This document shows positions 38,863 through 49,148 of a DNA stretch of 64,000 nt, piece after piece. The notes beneath the pieces were generated by a model. It was not told where the DNA came from, ran no database searches, and saw nothing but the letters and a program-made list of their open reading frames with translations. The stretch is taken from contig NC_091868.1 of the NCBI RefSeq assembly GCF_019399895.1, forward strand, positions 8,743,593 through 8,807,592, written 5' to 3'. The stretch's first letter is position 1. Every line of letters starts with the position of its first letter. Made by a program: the position numbers and the translations under genes. This DNA comes from Cardiocondyla obscurior. Taxonomy: Eukaryota; Arthropoda; Insecta; Hymenoptera; Formicidae.

Positions 38863-38918
38863 ATAAAATCTGTTGAATTAAAAAATATTATTAACGGATT
38901 ATTATTTCGCAATTATAA

Positions 38919-40192
38919 TTACACAATGCTTAAAAGATTTTCGAAAAGTATGCTTGGCTGCACATTTGGATCGATTTCTTTTGGTTTTACACGAAGACGA
39001 TGATTCGATGATGGTTTTATTAGATTCTTCATTGAGGGATACGGTTTGGAATAAAAGTATATGTGGCACAATGCCTGCAAAAGTAAGATCTTATTTCTAT
39101 TTTCGTACATATTTGTATTTTATATTACCTGTTCAGCAGTGAGACGATTCGACGAATTGTAAATCAAAATCTGCCGAATTAGATCAACAGCGTCTGGCGG
39201 CGCGTCTTCAAGAATACTTTCCCATGTTGTACCTTTGTTATAAGAAAAAGTGATTTTGTTATAATCTGGTAATGAAGTTAATTCGGGCCAAGATTCAGAC
39301 GTGGGAGAACCCAAATATTTCAGAACGATAGCCAACTGCTCGATGTCAGTTTCTCCCTGTAATAACAAGTAACAACGTTACCACATAATTTAATAATCTA
39401 TTTCAATTGAAAACGAATTATTTACCGGAAATAGCGGGGACGTGTTTAACATTTCACCAAATATGCAACCAATTGACCAAATATCAATTGCAGACGTGTA
39501 ATAACGTGCTCCATAAAGCAGCTCTGGTGCTCGGTACCATCGTGTGGCAACTTGATGAGAATACGGTTTTGTACCGTCCTTCCACATCAATCTACTCAAG
39601 CCGAAGTCCGCAATTTTCAGAATGCCTCTCTCACTGATCAACAAGTTTGCGGGTTTTAAATCCTAAAATATTTCGAACTCGTTAGTACTTTGAATTACAC
39701 ACTTCTAATTTTTTATTTTATTTTTAAGGCAAAAGTCTGAGAATACTCTGTGTATTATATTCTTGCTGTGTACATATGCTATACCCTCCAACAACATTTT
39801 CATATACGTTTTAATTTGAGTCAGCGTCAATGATATCTCGGGATCTCTTAATATTTCCCACAATCCTGTCGGCATATATTCGAACACCATTACGAAGTCT
39901 AAACCATTCGGAAATGCATCCAGCAGCTTTACAATCTGTGAAAACAAATGGCAAAATAAATGTTACTAAATTGATGCGAAAAAAAGCTAGATAAAAAAGA
40001 ACGTACGTAAGGATGCTTGAGTTGCTGTAAGCTTTTCACTTCGCGTATGATGGACGCACATAATCCGCCTTCGGATTTTTTAATTAGAATTTTTTTCAAT
40101 GCCACTTCACGATCTCTGGATGGATCATGGGCTTTTAAAACCAAGCCTTGCGCTCCTTCGCCAATCTGCCCATTGACGACATATTTCTCCAT
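38919..40192 (-). CDS. CDK20: Cyclin-dependent kinase 20 (cell cycle-related kinase)
   Basis: Minus-strand gene with five exons, all phase 0: 40192-40007, 39935-39747, 39662-39426, 39356-39129 and 39074-38919, about 331 residues. All kinase elements are present: glycine loop I-G-E-G-A-Q-G (residues 10-16), Lys33 in V-A-L-K-K, H-R-D-L-K-P-A-N-L-L (Asp126), D-F-G (Asp144) and V-A-T-R-W-Y-R-A-P-E-L-L-Y-G-A-R. The C-lobe G-E-T-D-I-E-Q-L and W-P-E-L-T-S-L-P-D-Y-N-K-I blocks are typical of CDK20 rather than other CDKs. Family members act in ciliary signalling and cell-cycle control. The activation-loop position that is Thr in vertebrate CDK20 (Y-T-H-Q-V-A-T-R-W) is Ser here (about residue 160). It is head-to-head with TRAPPC6B. 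Confidence 0.93.
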
Positions 40193-40782
40193 ATTTTAAT
40201 TTACTTAGAAATTTATATTATTGAAATTATTTACGCACAGTACATAATTACTAGATACTTAATAAACAATTAAGTTACAGATAATTAAATGCAATTATAA
40301 ATTTCATACTTTTTAAATAAATAAAAGCATAACTCAAGACACAATATTAATGCAATCAACTAATTATACACCTAATTAAAATGTATGTAAAAATAAATTA
40401 ACAATTTGCAAAATATTTTTCCGGCAACACGAAATATAGCAGCAAGTGTGTGTTCTACAGTTTCCATAGTTACCGGCGCGATTAACTGTGTTTTAACGCA
40501 TGCGTGAGTGTCTGTCAAAGAAATCATATGTTTTACTATATTTTGTGATACTTGCCAGTAACCAGTTAGCACTCATCAGCGTCACATAAACACACGTATA
40601 CACGCGCACCAGAAGAGTTATTAATTTCCTTCAATTTCCTCTTAGCAAAAAATTACCTGTGCGTTCAACGTACTTTCCATAAATGGTACATGTGTACGAG
40701 TCAAGCCACGCAGGAAATATTACGTAGCTGGAGCACGCAAGCCATTCGGAGCAAGAAACGGAATTAACATCGAATAGCAACG
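40193..40782. promoter_or_regulatory. Divergent promoter region between CDK20 and TRAPPC6B
   Basis: 590 bases separate the two start codons. The CDK20-proximal half is AT-rich. The TRAPPC6B-proximal half is richer in GC with CpG dinucleotides, as expected for a housekeeping promoter. No coding exon is supported here. Confidence 0.55.
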
Positions 40783-41419
40783 ATGAAACAGCAGATAGCT
40801 GATTCTAAAGCGAATCCAAGCGCAACCGGAGAAGCCGACGACTGCCTTTTCGAGTACTTGCACGCTGAGCTGGTTAATTATGTTCTCAGCAGATCGTCTA
40901 ATTCCGCGGTGAGTGAATGATTTGACTGCGAAAATATTAATATGAGATTCCTAAGCACCGAATTCCGTTGTTAATAAAAGAATTTTTTCAAAAAAATCCT
41001 CGCGTTATTTTCAACAGGAAGGCGAGGAAGAACTTTCGCGTTTGGAATGGATGGGCTTCAGCGTTGGATACAGAATTATCGAACGATTGACGAGAGAATG
41101 GAGTAGGTTCAAGGACGAGCTGGACATGATTAAGTTTATCTGTACAGACTTTTGGTCCAGCTTATATCACAAACAGATCGATAATCTCAGAACTAATCAT
41201 CACGGAGTATATGTATTGCAAGATAATGCCTTTAGGCTGTTAGATAAAGTTGGTATGAGTAGCAGCAAACAATATCTTAAGGAAAGCCCTCGTTTACTGG
41301 CTTTTACTTGTGGTCTTCTCAGAGGTAGTCTAGCAAATCTTGGCATTATTAGCACTGTCACAGCTGAAACTACTACATTACCAAGCTGTAAATTTCACGT
41401 TCAAGTTCAAAAAATCTAA
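40783..41419 (+). CDS. TRAPPC6B: Trafficking protein particle complex subunit 6B (Trs33)
   Basis: Two exons (40783-40908, 41018-41419) joined in phase 0 encode about 175 residues. The first has F-E-Y-L-H-A-E-L-V-N-Y-V and the second G-F-S-V-G-Y-R-I-I-E-R-L-T-R-E and D-F-W-S-S-L-Y-H-K-Q-I-D-N-L-R-T-N-H. These are the hallmarks of the Bet3-fold TRAPP subunit 6. It is a core subunit of the TRAPP complexes that activate Rab1 in ER-Golgi traffic. The N-terminus, with about 20 extra polar residues before the conserved F-E-Y, is longer than in the roughly 158-residue vertebrate protein. It is convergent with CBS, with 202 bases between stops. Confidence 0.94.
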
Positions 41420-41621
41420 TAGCCATTTGAAAACTTGAAAAATAAAAAGATATAGTAAAATCTTATATAAAATGAGAAATAAACGAGGTATTAATATATA
41501 TAGATACATATATATTCAGCACAATTTTATAAACCTTGTATTTTTTATTTAGTTCGATATTTGTGTACAAAGATTTATAAAATTGCTATGCAAATAGAAA
41601 GTATATAACAGATTTTATCCA

Positions 41622-44049
41622 TTATTTTGCGTTATTACATTCATTGTTCTTCGTAATAAAATTAAAAATATCGTTTTGGTTTACCAGTCCTATTAAGGTT
41701 GAATCATCGCTTACAACCACAGCATAAGATTCATTCTCGAGAATGCGTGACACTTTACCAAGTGTAGTTGAGGCTTTGACTTTTGTAAATTGTTTGATCA
41801 TAATTTTTTCAGCGCAATCATTACGATTTACTTTACCAGAAATTAAATTAGATAAGACCGCGTCCAACGTAACAATGCCTTTCACATACATTTCTTTCTC
41901 ATCAGTTACTAACAATTGTTGCGTATCTTTAGCGGATTTCAATAAATCCACAGTATTCTGACAAGACATTCCTTTCGATAATAAAGGCTTTTTTAATGAT
42001 AAATTTGATACTGGTATTTTCCACCACCATTTGTTTGCTTCTGTCAAAGGTTCAGATGGCTGAAAAAAAAAAGAATTACATTTAATTAAATAATTAATAC
42101 GATTTAAATTAAATTTAAATACACAATAAATACCAAAAAGTCTTTAGCTTCCATCCATTGATCCGATACAAATTTAGTTATATAATTTCTTATACTGTCT
42201 GGCAAAAGAGTGACCACATGTTTATTAGCAGGAAGGTTTTTCGCGACTTTTAACGCCGCAGCGAGTGCCGCTCCGCTGCTACCACCGCATAACAATCCTT
42301 CTTGATTTATTAATTCGCGCGCCGCTTTCAATGATTCACAATCTTCAGTTTTTATCCACAAATCGATTACATTTCGATCTAGAACTGTAGGTATGAAGTC
42401 ATACCTATACGTAAATAAAAATTTTTTTTAATTTAATAATGGCAAAAGAATTATATTTGTACATGTAAAATATGCACGTGTGTACACAGACATTCACGTT
42501 ACATAATAAAACTCACTAATGTACGTTTTAATGTAGGTGTACTTAATACACGTTGAAACGTACATTAGCAAGTCTTACGTACAAGTAATTCACGTTTAAA
42601 CGTACGTTCGGAAACGAAGTAAAACATAGTTCTATTACATACCCAATTCCTTCTACTTCATAAAAACCAACGCCATTATCATTTAATATAGACGGTTCAG
42701 CCAAAATGCTGCCTTTAGGATCGGCTGCAATAATTGTTATGTTAGGTGACAATTCTTTCAATTTTCGTCCAATTCCTGTCGCAGTGCCTCCAGTACCGGC
42801 ACCAATTATTACATAATCAATATTGCCATCACATTGTTCCCAAAGTTCGGTCGCAGTATGGTCATAGTGTGCCAATGGATTGCCGGAATTAGTATACTGT
42901 ACATTATAATCTATTAATACATATATCTTTTTTTTTTTTTAACCTTTTGCACTCACGTTTTATAAAAAAAATCTCCAAATTATTAGTTTCTTAACAAAGA
43001 ATTATTGAGAGCAAAGGGTCAAAGATAATCGGCATATATATTAAGATAGAAAACATACTTGATCGGGGATAAAGCTGTTGGGTATTTCTTTTTGTAATCT
43101 TTGAGCAACAGCGATATGTGCTTCCGGAGTATCCCAAGCAGCCTCAGTCGGCGTTCTAACTATTTCCGCACCTAGTGCACGAAGCACAAAGACTTTTTCG
43201 TTCGACATTTTCTCCGGCATTACAATTATACATTTGTAACCTTTGACCGCCGCGACCATCGCCAGGCCGATACCAGTATTGCCGCTGGTAGGCTCAATTA
43301 ATGTATCTCCTGGTTTAATCAAACCCTTTTCTTCCGCGTCTTGAATCATCCTATACGCTATTCTATCTTTCACAGATCCCCCGGGATTAAAAAACTCACA
43401 TTTGACATCTGTTCAAAATAAGAAAATTGTTTAAGTCACATTTTATATATTAAAAAATTATTATTCTATAAAATATAATACTACAAATTTTCTACTAACA
43501 CATTTCACACTTAATTCCATAAAGCTTAGGAATATTATTAAGCCGAATTAACGGCGTTTGACCAATCGCGCTTAAAACATCCGGCAGTACCTTTTTACGG
43601 TTGTGCGTTCTAAAATATGATAAAATGCAATTAATACAAAGTTAATAATCCATAGAATTTCACATAAAGTCGAACAAGAAATTTAAAAGTGGTATTAACA
43701 TGTAGATTCGATAATAAGCCTTGTGCATTCTACTTAACAAAATCTGCAACGTTCTTTTTTCTCTTATTTCTGCAATTATTTCACAATGTTTTCCACGTAC
43801 GTAATTCACTGATGACTTTGATATCTCGAAAGATATAGCAAAATATTTTTTGCAAGACTAACGTATTGCATGCATGTATAAAAGCATATCAAGAACATAT
43901 AAATAATATAAATGGGACAAAAAAATTAAAAAAAGCTTTTTACTGTAAGCCTACCAGTTAACTTACTCTACTCGTTTTGTATGCGGCGAATTTTCCGCGT
44001 TTGCTTTCCATGTGCATTTAGGTGGTCGGTTAGGGGATATTATTTCCAT
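41622..44049 (-). CDS. Cbs: Cystathionine beta-synthase
   Basis: Minus-strand gene with six coding exons: 44049-43967, 43609-43500, 43408-43059, 42896-42643, 42404-42134 and 42059-41622, about 501 residues. It condenses serine and homocysteine to cystathionine in the transsulfuration pathway, using PLP. The N-terminus has P-P-K-C-T-W (Cys12) and S-P-H (His23), matching the axial haem ligands of animal CBS. The PLP lysine is Lys78 in N-P-G-G-S-V-K-D-R. The phosphate-binding loop is G-A-G-T-G-G-T-A-T-G and the substrate loop T-S-G-N-T-G-I-G. The last exon (residues from about 357) encodes the linker and two CBS repeats, the regulatory Bateman module. The exon-2 donor is placed at 43499 so that the join reads C-E-M-Y-V-K-C-E-F-F-N, as in the family. 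The CxxC redox pair of human CBS (C-P-G-C) is absent; L-S-P-N stands there. Confidence 0.95.
42516..42568. repeat. Short inverted repeat in CBS intron 4
   Basis: CTAATGTACGTTT (42516-42528) and AAACGTACATTAG (42556-42568) are perfect 13-bp inverted copies. Related ACGTTTAAACGTACGT strings follow at about 42589. It lies wholly in the intron between 42404 and 42643 and may be a degraded MITE. Confidence 0.6.
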
Positions 44050-45328
44050 TATGCTTTCTGTTATTAATTAAACGAAAATTTTAGCTGAAATCAATTATAA
44101 CAGTTTTCAATTAATAAATTAAATATATTTTAAATGCTTAAAAATAATTTAAATATTTAATTATATTTTATATTTGCTAAATACTTTAATTTCTGAAGAA
44201 TATATTTGTATGTGTTTCGTTTTAAAACTCACGTCAATAATTGTAAAAAATGTCGCAATAACTACATAAATAGCGAACGACACAGTAGTGAAATTACCTT
44301 TTTCGCAATTTTTTTTGTTTTTTCGCAACCTTTTCCCTTCGTAATTAGAGCCGGAAATATTTTAAAACGATGAAATAATCCAAAATATGGATATTCGAAA
44401 TATCTGCAACAAGTTAAAGTATTTTAAGTAAAAATATGAACATTGATAACAGCGCGCGATAAGAAGACACTCTTTGTTACTCTTAGCTATTATTAAAACA
44501 AAATATAACACAATACATAATCTCAAGTGGATAATTGGCGTAATAGTGTGTCAATATTTTGATATTTCGTCATCGAAAGCGTTTACGTCAAATGACGTTG
44601 AGAAAATTTAACTTAATCGCCTCGGGATATTACAATAATTTTAAATGATATGCAAATGTGAATTAATCGTGCGTTCGACTTACTTGCGGCTACGACTTCT
44701 CGCCTCAAAACTAATCTGTGAAATTAGACTGTGGCGTCTCACCTGTGCAACAAAAATGCGGTGTATTATAGAAGTATTATACGAGTTTCGCAACCAAAGC
44801 GCGATGCACAATGCTGCATAATCACAGGATAAAAAGGTGGAACAAACACAAGATCGGCGTATCCCTTAATTCGGACGCGCAAACGTCTCGACGAAAGCAG
44901 TCACCTCGATGCACTGAAACACACTGAAAGCCGCTATGTCGACCACATGTTTTTTGTGTCGCCTGTATCCCCTCTTACATCACCCTTCTTTGAATTCGGG
45001 ATGCATTCTACTAGGATGTCAGTAAACTCTACGTCGGATCTGAAAGTACCATCGAGATTAAATCAAAAGTCCATTAGTTAATATCTAGTTGAACCAACAT
45101 CTGATTCAGCCAAGATTACCTCGACTCGTTGAATTTTAATCTAATCGCGATCTGGCGATCTGATTTAGGCTATCGTCGGTATTTGGAAAAACAGACGGCC
45201 GCTTTATCTACGGCCACCATCGCGATGGGTTCGCGCCTAATGGCGCTCGGAACGTGTCAGGAATCGGAGTATTCGGACACCGAATTTCGGAGCACTAGCG
45301 AGGATACGCTAATGCACGTCGACGTACC
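44050..45328. promoter_or_regulatory. Divergent region between CBS and PIN4, with possible CBS 5' noncoding exon
   Basis: No coding exon is supported in these 1.28 kb. On the minus strand, strong donor-like sites occur at about 44685 (CGCAA|GTAAG) and 44732 (CACAG|GTGAGACG). They suggest a spliced, noncoding first exon of CBS between roughly 44690 and 44950. The 3' half, near PIN4, is CpG-richer. Confidence 0.45.
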
Positions 45329-46102
45329 ATGCCGCCGAAGAAAAACGCCGGTGCCGCGAAAAGCAGCAAGGGTAAATCCTCGGAGGACGGCGGCGCCGGG
45401 AAAGCGGAAAAGAAAGGAGGGAGCTCGGTGAAGGTGCAAACATGCAAGCATTATTATTTCATTAGCAACGCGTTTTTAATTTGTCCGGCAAGATAAGGCA
45501 CGTGCATATGTCTATGATGCGGCTTACGTTTTATTCGTTTTTGATCTTTTTCTGAGAATTGAGAAAATAATGCTGTATGAAGGATCAAGTTCAGTCATAA
45601 TGAATAGAAGTTACCAAGAAGCCATTAATCAGCGATTTATTAGCTCGGTCGTTATGCCGTGTGCAAATAAACTACTTTTTTTAATGGCTATCTTGGAGAT
45701 TATTATATATGTATTGTTCTTTTGAGTGCAGGTCAGACACATCTTGTGTGAGAAGCAGTCTAAGATATTAGAGGCACTGGAAAAGTTAAAGGCTGGTCAG
45801 AAATTTAATGAGGTTGCAGCAACTTATAGTGAGGACAAAGCCAGATCTGGGGTAACACTAAAGATATATTCACATTATCATTGTGCATAAGCTTAGAAAG
45901 AAAAATACATGTTTAAAACTGCATTTTATTCAATACTTTTAAGGGTGATCTTGGCTGGATGACAAGAGGTTCAATGGTAGGACCCTTCCAAGATGCTGCC
46001 TTTGCATTACCAATTTCCAGCATTGCATCTCCAGTTTATACAGATCCCCCAGTGAAAACAAAGTTTGGGTATCACATCATAATGGTAGAAGGTAAAAAGT
46101 AA
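45329..46102 (+). CDS. PIN4: Parvulin-type peptidyl-prolyl cis-trans isomerase NIMA-interacting 4
   Basis: Three exons (45329-45433, 45732-45851, 45944-46102) joined in phase 0 encode about 127 residues, close to the 131 of human PIN4/Par14. The first exon is the basic Lys/Gly-rich tail (M-P-P-K-K-N-A-G-A-A-K) that binds DNA or pre-ribosomes in this family. The rest is the parvulin domain: V-R-H-I-L-C-E-K-Q-S-K, Y-S-E-D-K-A-R-S-G-G-D-L-G-W-M, G-S-M-V-G-P-F-Q-D-A-A-F-A-L and the closing F-G-Y-H-I-I-M-V-E-G-K-K. No WW domain is present, which separates it from PIN1. A longer overlapping frame starts upstream at 45129 but is out of frame with these motifs. Confidence 0.96.
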
Positions 46103-46701
46103 TTAAAAATAATTTTTTTCAAACAGTTTTGTGAAATTTGTTATACATCCAAGTGAGAAAATATATATCATTTAGGTAATAACTTATTTAACATCTGTGA
46201 TATCTATTGTATTTTTTACCAATTCATATTAAATTAACATATAATAAGTAAATGTTGTTTAATAATGAATACATTAAGATATATTATGAATTTATTACTA
46301 TTTGGATATATGTATATATTTATAATTAGTATAATTCTTTGTTTTAAGAAAATATAATTTTTTATACATATATATAATTTCTCATAAAATAATCTTCAAG
46401 TTCTAAACTATGTTCTCTATATATTAAATGTAACTTTCCAGTGTCTGTTTATATCTAGGGGTATAAATAGTGATGTTTCCTGAAAATAATAAATGCATAA
46501 AGCTTCGACTAAATAATTCGTGTTTTTCGGACAATTGGGAGTATGGAGGTATTAAATATTATAGTAGTAATAAATAAGATGTTCTATATACTATTCAGTC
46601 ACGTCCACTGGCATGCCGTATAGATACGTTGTAATTTTATAAGATGCTAAAGCCCGTTCGATTATAGGATAAAGCTATTGTTCTTTCAAGTTTCTTTTTC
46701 A
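46103..46701. other. Intergenic region between PIN4 and C-type lectin
   Basis: About 600 AT-rich bases between two convergent genes. It presumably holds both 3' untranslated regions. Nothing else is seen. Confidence 0.6.
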
Positions 46702-49148
46702 TTATACACGGATATTGGGATTGGTGAAGCGAACGTATCTCAGAAGGGACTCATTGTCCTCGCAAACCCATGGCTTCTTATGATGACACGCTACGTCATG
46801 CCAGTTCACTCCATCATTGTAGAATTGATTGAGGACTGCAAGACAATTTTCAGGAGCACCGCCTTGAATAGCTTCACGATTATCAGGTTGTGGCTTGCCA
46901 ATGCTAAAAAAAAAAGCACATATTATCTGATAAATAATTTTCGCAAAGTGCACGCATCCTTTTTATCTCGCCTATATACTCGAGAAACTTGAACCTTGAC
47001 TACTGACAACGTGCGCGCATGCAAAGATAACTGATTACAGAGCAGATAATAACAGATTCACGATGAATGGATAAAAAAGAAGATGCAATTATGACCGTTC
47101 ACCATCCTTGATCTCAATAATGAAAATAGTATGTTACACTCTCAGTTTTAATATCTTGATATAAACGTTCGAAATAGAATGTATTATATTCATGTATAAA
47201 ATTACAGGGCGCTGCGGACATTTGATATTATACTATAAATAAGAAGTCTTACCCTCCGCTCTCGGACCAATCGTTCTGAGTACGTTCGTTGGTAGGCGCG
47301 AGCTTCTGCAATTCAGCGGTCCAAAACCAACCATTAATATGCAGAGGCTGCAGATCTGGGCGGTCGCATCCTTTGAAATCGCAGAGGCGACCGGAAGTCC
47401 AAATGTATTTTACTTTATCTACGAAAGAAACGTTTCATTTTGTCATCCTTTTGTTTTGCTTTCACAAACATAAATACAATTTGCAGAATCATGCATACTT
47501 CTAACGATGTGGCTCTTGATAAACTCGTTCTCGGCGGAGGTTTCCAACGAAACTAGGTCCATGCAACGTTGCCGGCAGAAGTTTCTACCCGACAGCCAAT
47601 CCACTTCCTGTCCAGTTGTCCTCGGATCAGCCCATGAGAAGTAATAGCCTTTTCCATTGAATCGTTGATGGATGATTCCTGCAAAAGACCATAATTAGAA
47701 GATGAAACGAATCAGATAGCTAACAGACAATAGGCTGTAATGTTTATGAATATCTTTGAACGCGAGAGATATGGTTATTGGGAAGAGCCGGAGGTCTCTC
47801 GCTCATTCCAGAGTGAAAGTTGCGAAATTAGTGTCAGTCGTGACGGCGACCTCAGCGACCACAGTCACGACCTAGACATTGGCACCCGCGTAGTATGCTG
47901 ATTACATCGTCACTTTCTAAATAAAGAAAAAGAAAGTTTTTTTTATAAGGCGTGTCCCGAAACGTGTAGACGGGCTACGCCTAATGAATAATCGATTATC
48001 GGTTCCCCGCGCGTGACATATTTTTTAAAAGACATAAAAGTACATCGATGATGTTTCAGCCAATAATGTTGTATTAAAATTTAATTCTTTTATTAGACGA
48101 TAAAATTAATTAAATTTTTCTTAATGGGAAAAAAAAAATTAATTTTTTTAATGAAATCGAGAAAGCAGGAAAACTCGATTAGATAAGATTCAGTAACATT
48201 TCCTTAATAGTAAAACTTATAAGAATCTGATGAAAGATTTCTCAGGCATTTTTCTTTCAGATCAGATAAGAAGCTAACGTTCTAACAATGAAACATCGCT
48301 GTTTCGGGTCGGCCGAAAACGATGAACGTGAAAGTGCCAACCAGCATTCCGTACTACTTACGACGGATACGAGGACATTTCCAATTCAAATGCGTTCGAG
48401 TTACACCGCCGTTGGGTGTCATCGTCACACTTTCTATAACAAGCGTCAAGATGCGTGGAAGATGCGCAAAGTATAAGACTTGGATGATCACGTATAATTA
48501 GAGACGATATCGATGTAAGAGAATGCGATAGACGGCGATGGCTGAAGAGACAAGAGTAAACAATGACCTCGAAAGCGAGGCGGAGGAGGAAGTGAAGAAT
48601 ACAAATGAAGAAAGAAAATTCCGTCATGGGATCACGGGTCACGGCCTCTTCTTAATTACAAATATTGAAAATACTTTCTCTAGTTCGTGGTTTCCTCAGT
48701 TTGCGGGTAAGCACCGAACGAGGAAAAACTCTTTGTCTTTCTTTCTCTCTGTCTCCGGTATGAATTTTATTCCATGAGAGACAAGTAACATGAAATTAAT
48801 AGTAGTAATAATTTCCTACCTCAAGCGAGAGAATAATAACGGCATCGCGTAATTACCTTTAATTTTTACAAATAATCTTTCGTTACCTTTATGTTTTAAA
48901 TAATAATGTGATTAAGAAATTATTTTCCAAGGCTATATTTTTCTTCATTCTTTGTTTAATTTGCTTTCTTTTTTATATTTCTTAGATAAATCTTGATGAC
49001 GATATTTATATGCGAATAGAAAAATGTGAGACTTACTTTGTGCGCAAAGTGCTGGATTCGGAGGTTCCAAAACTCGACCGCTGGGTTGTGCTTGGAATTG
49101 GGCGGAGGACAACGTCACCAAAGCAGTAACTAGCACGTACCCTATCAT
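46702..49148 (-). CDS. Secreted C-type lectin-domain protein
   Basis: Minus-strand gene with four exons: 49148-49037, 47678-47499, 47418-47253 and 46903-46702, phases 1, 1, 2, about 219 residues. The start is a clear signal peptide (M-I-G-Y-V-L-V-T-A-L-V-T-L-S-S-A, cleavage likely near residue 16). The remainder is one C-type lectin fold: Y-Y-F-S-W-A-D, R-N-F-C-R-Q-R-C-M-D-L-V-S-L-E-T, C-D-F-K-G-C, W-F-W-T-A-E-L, then K-P-Q-P-D-N, E-N-C-L-A-V-L and W-H-D-V-A-C with a final W-V-C-E-D. The Q-P-D triplet is of the galactose-preferring type, but the Trp-Asn-Asp calcium motif reads W-H-D, so calcium or sugar binding may be altered. It is probably an extracellular recognition or cuticle/haemolymph protein. 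The exact family member is not recognised. Confidence 0.9.

Noticed and set aside
45129..45431. Plus-strand 100-codon frame overlapping PIN4 exon 1
   Set aside because: It is in another frame from the PIN4 start and runs into the intron; the PIN4 frame has clear homology.
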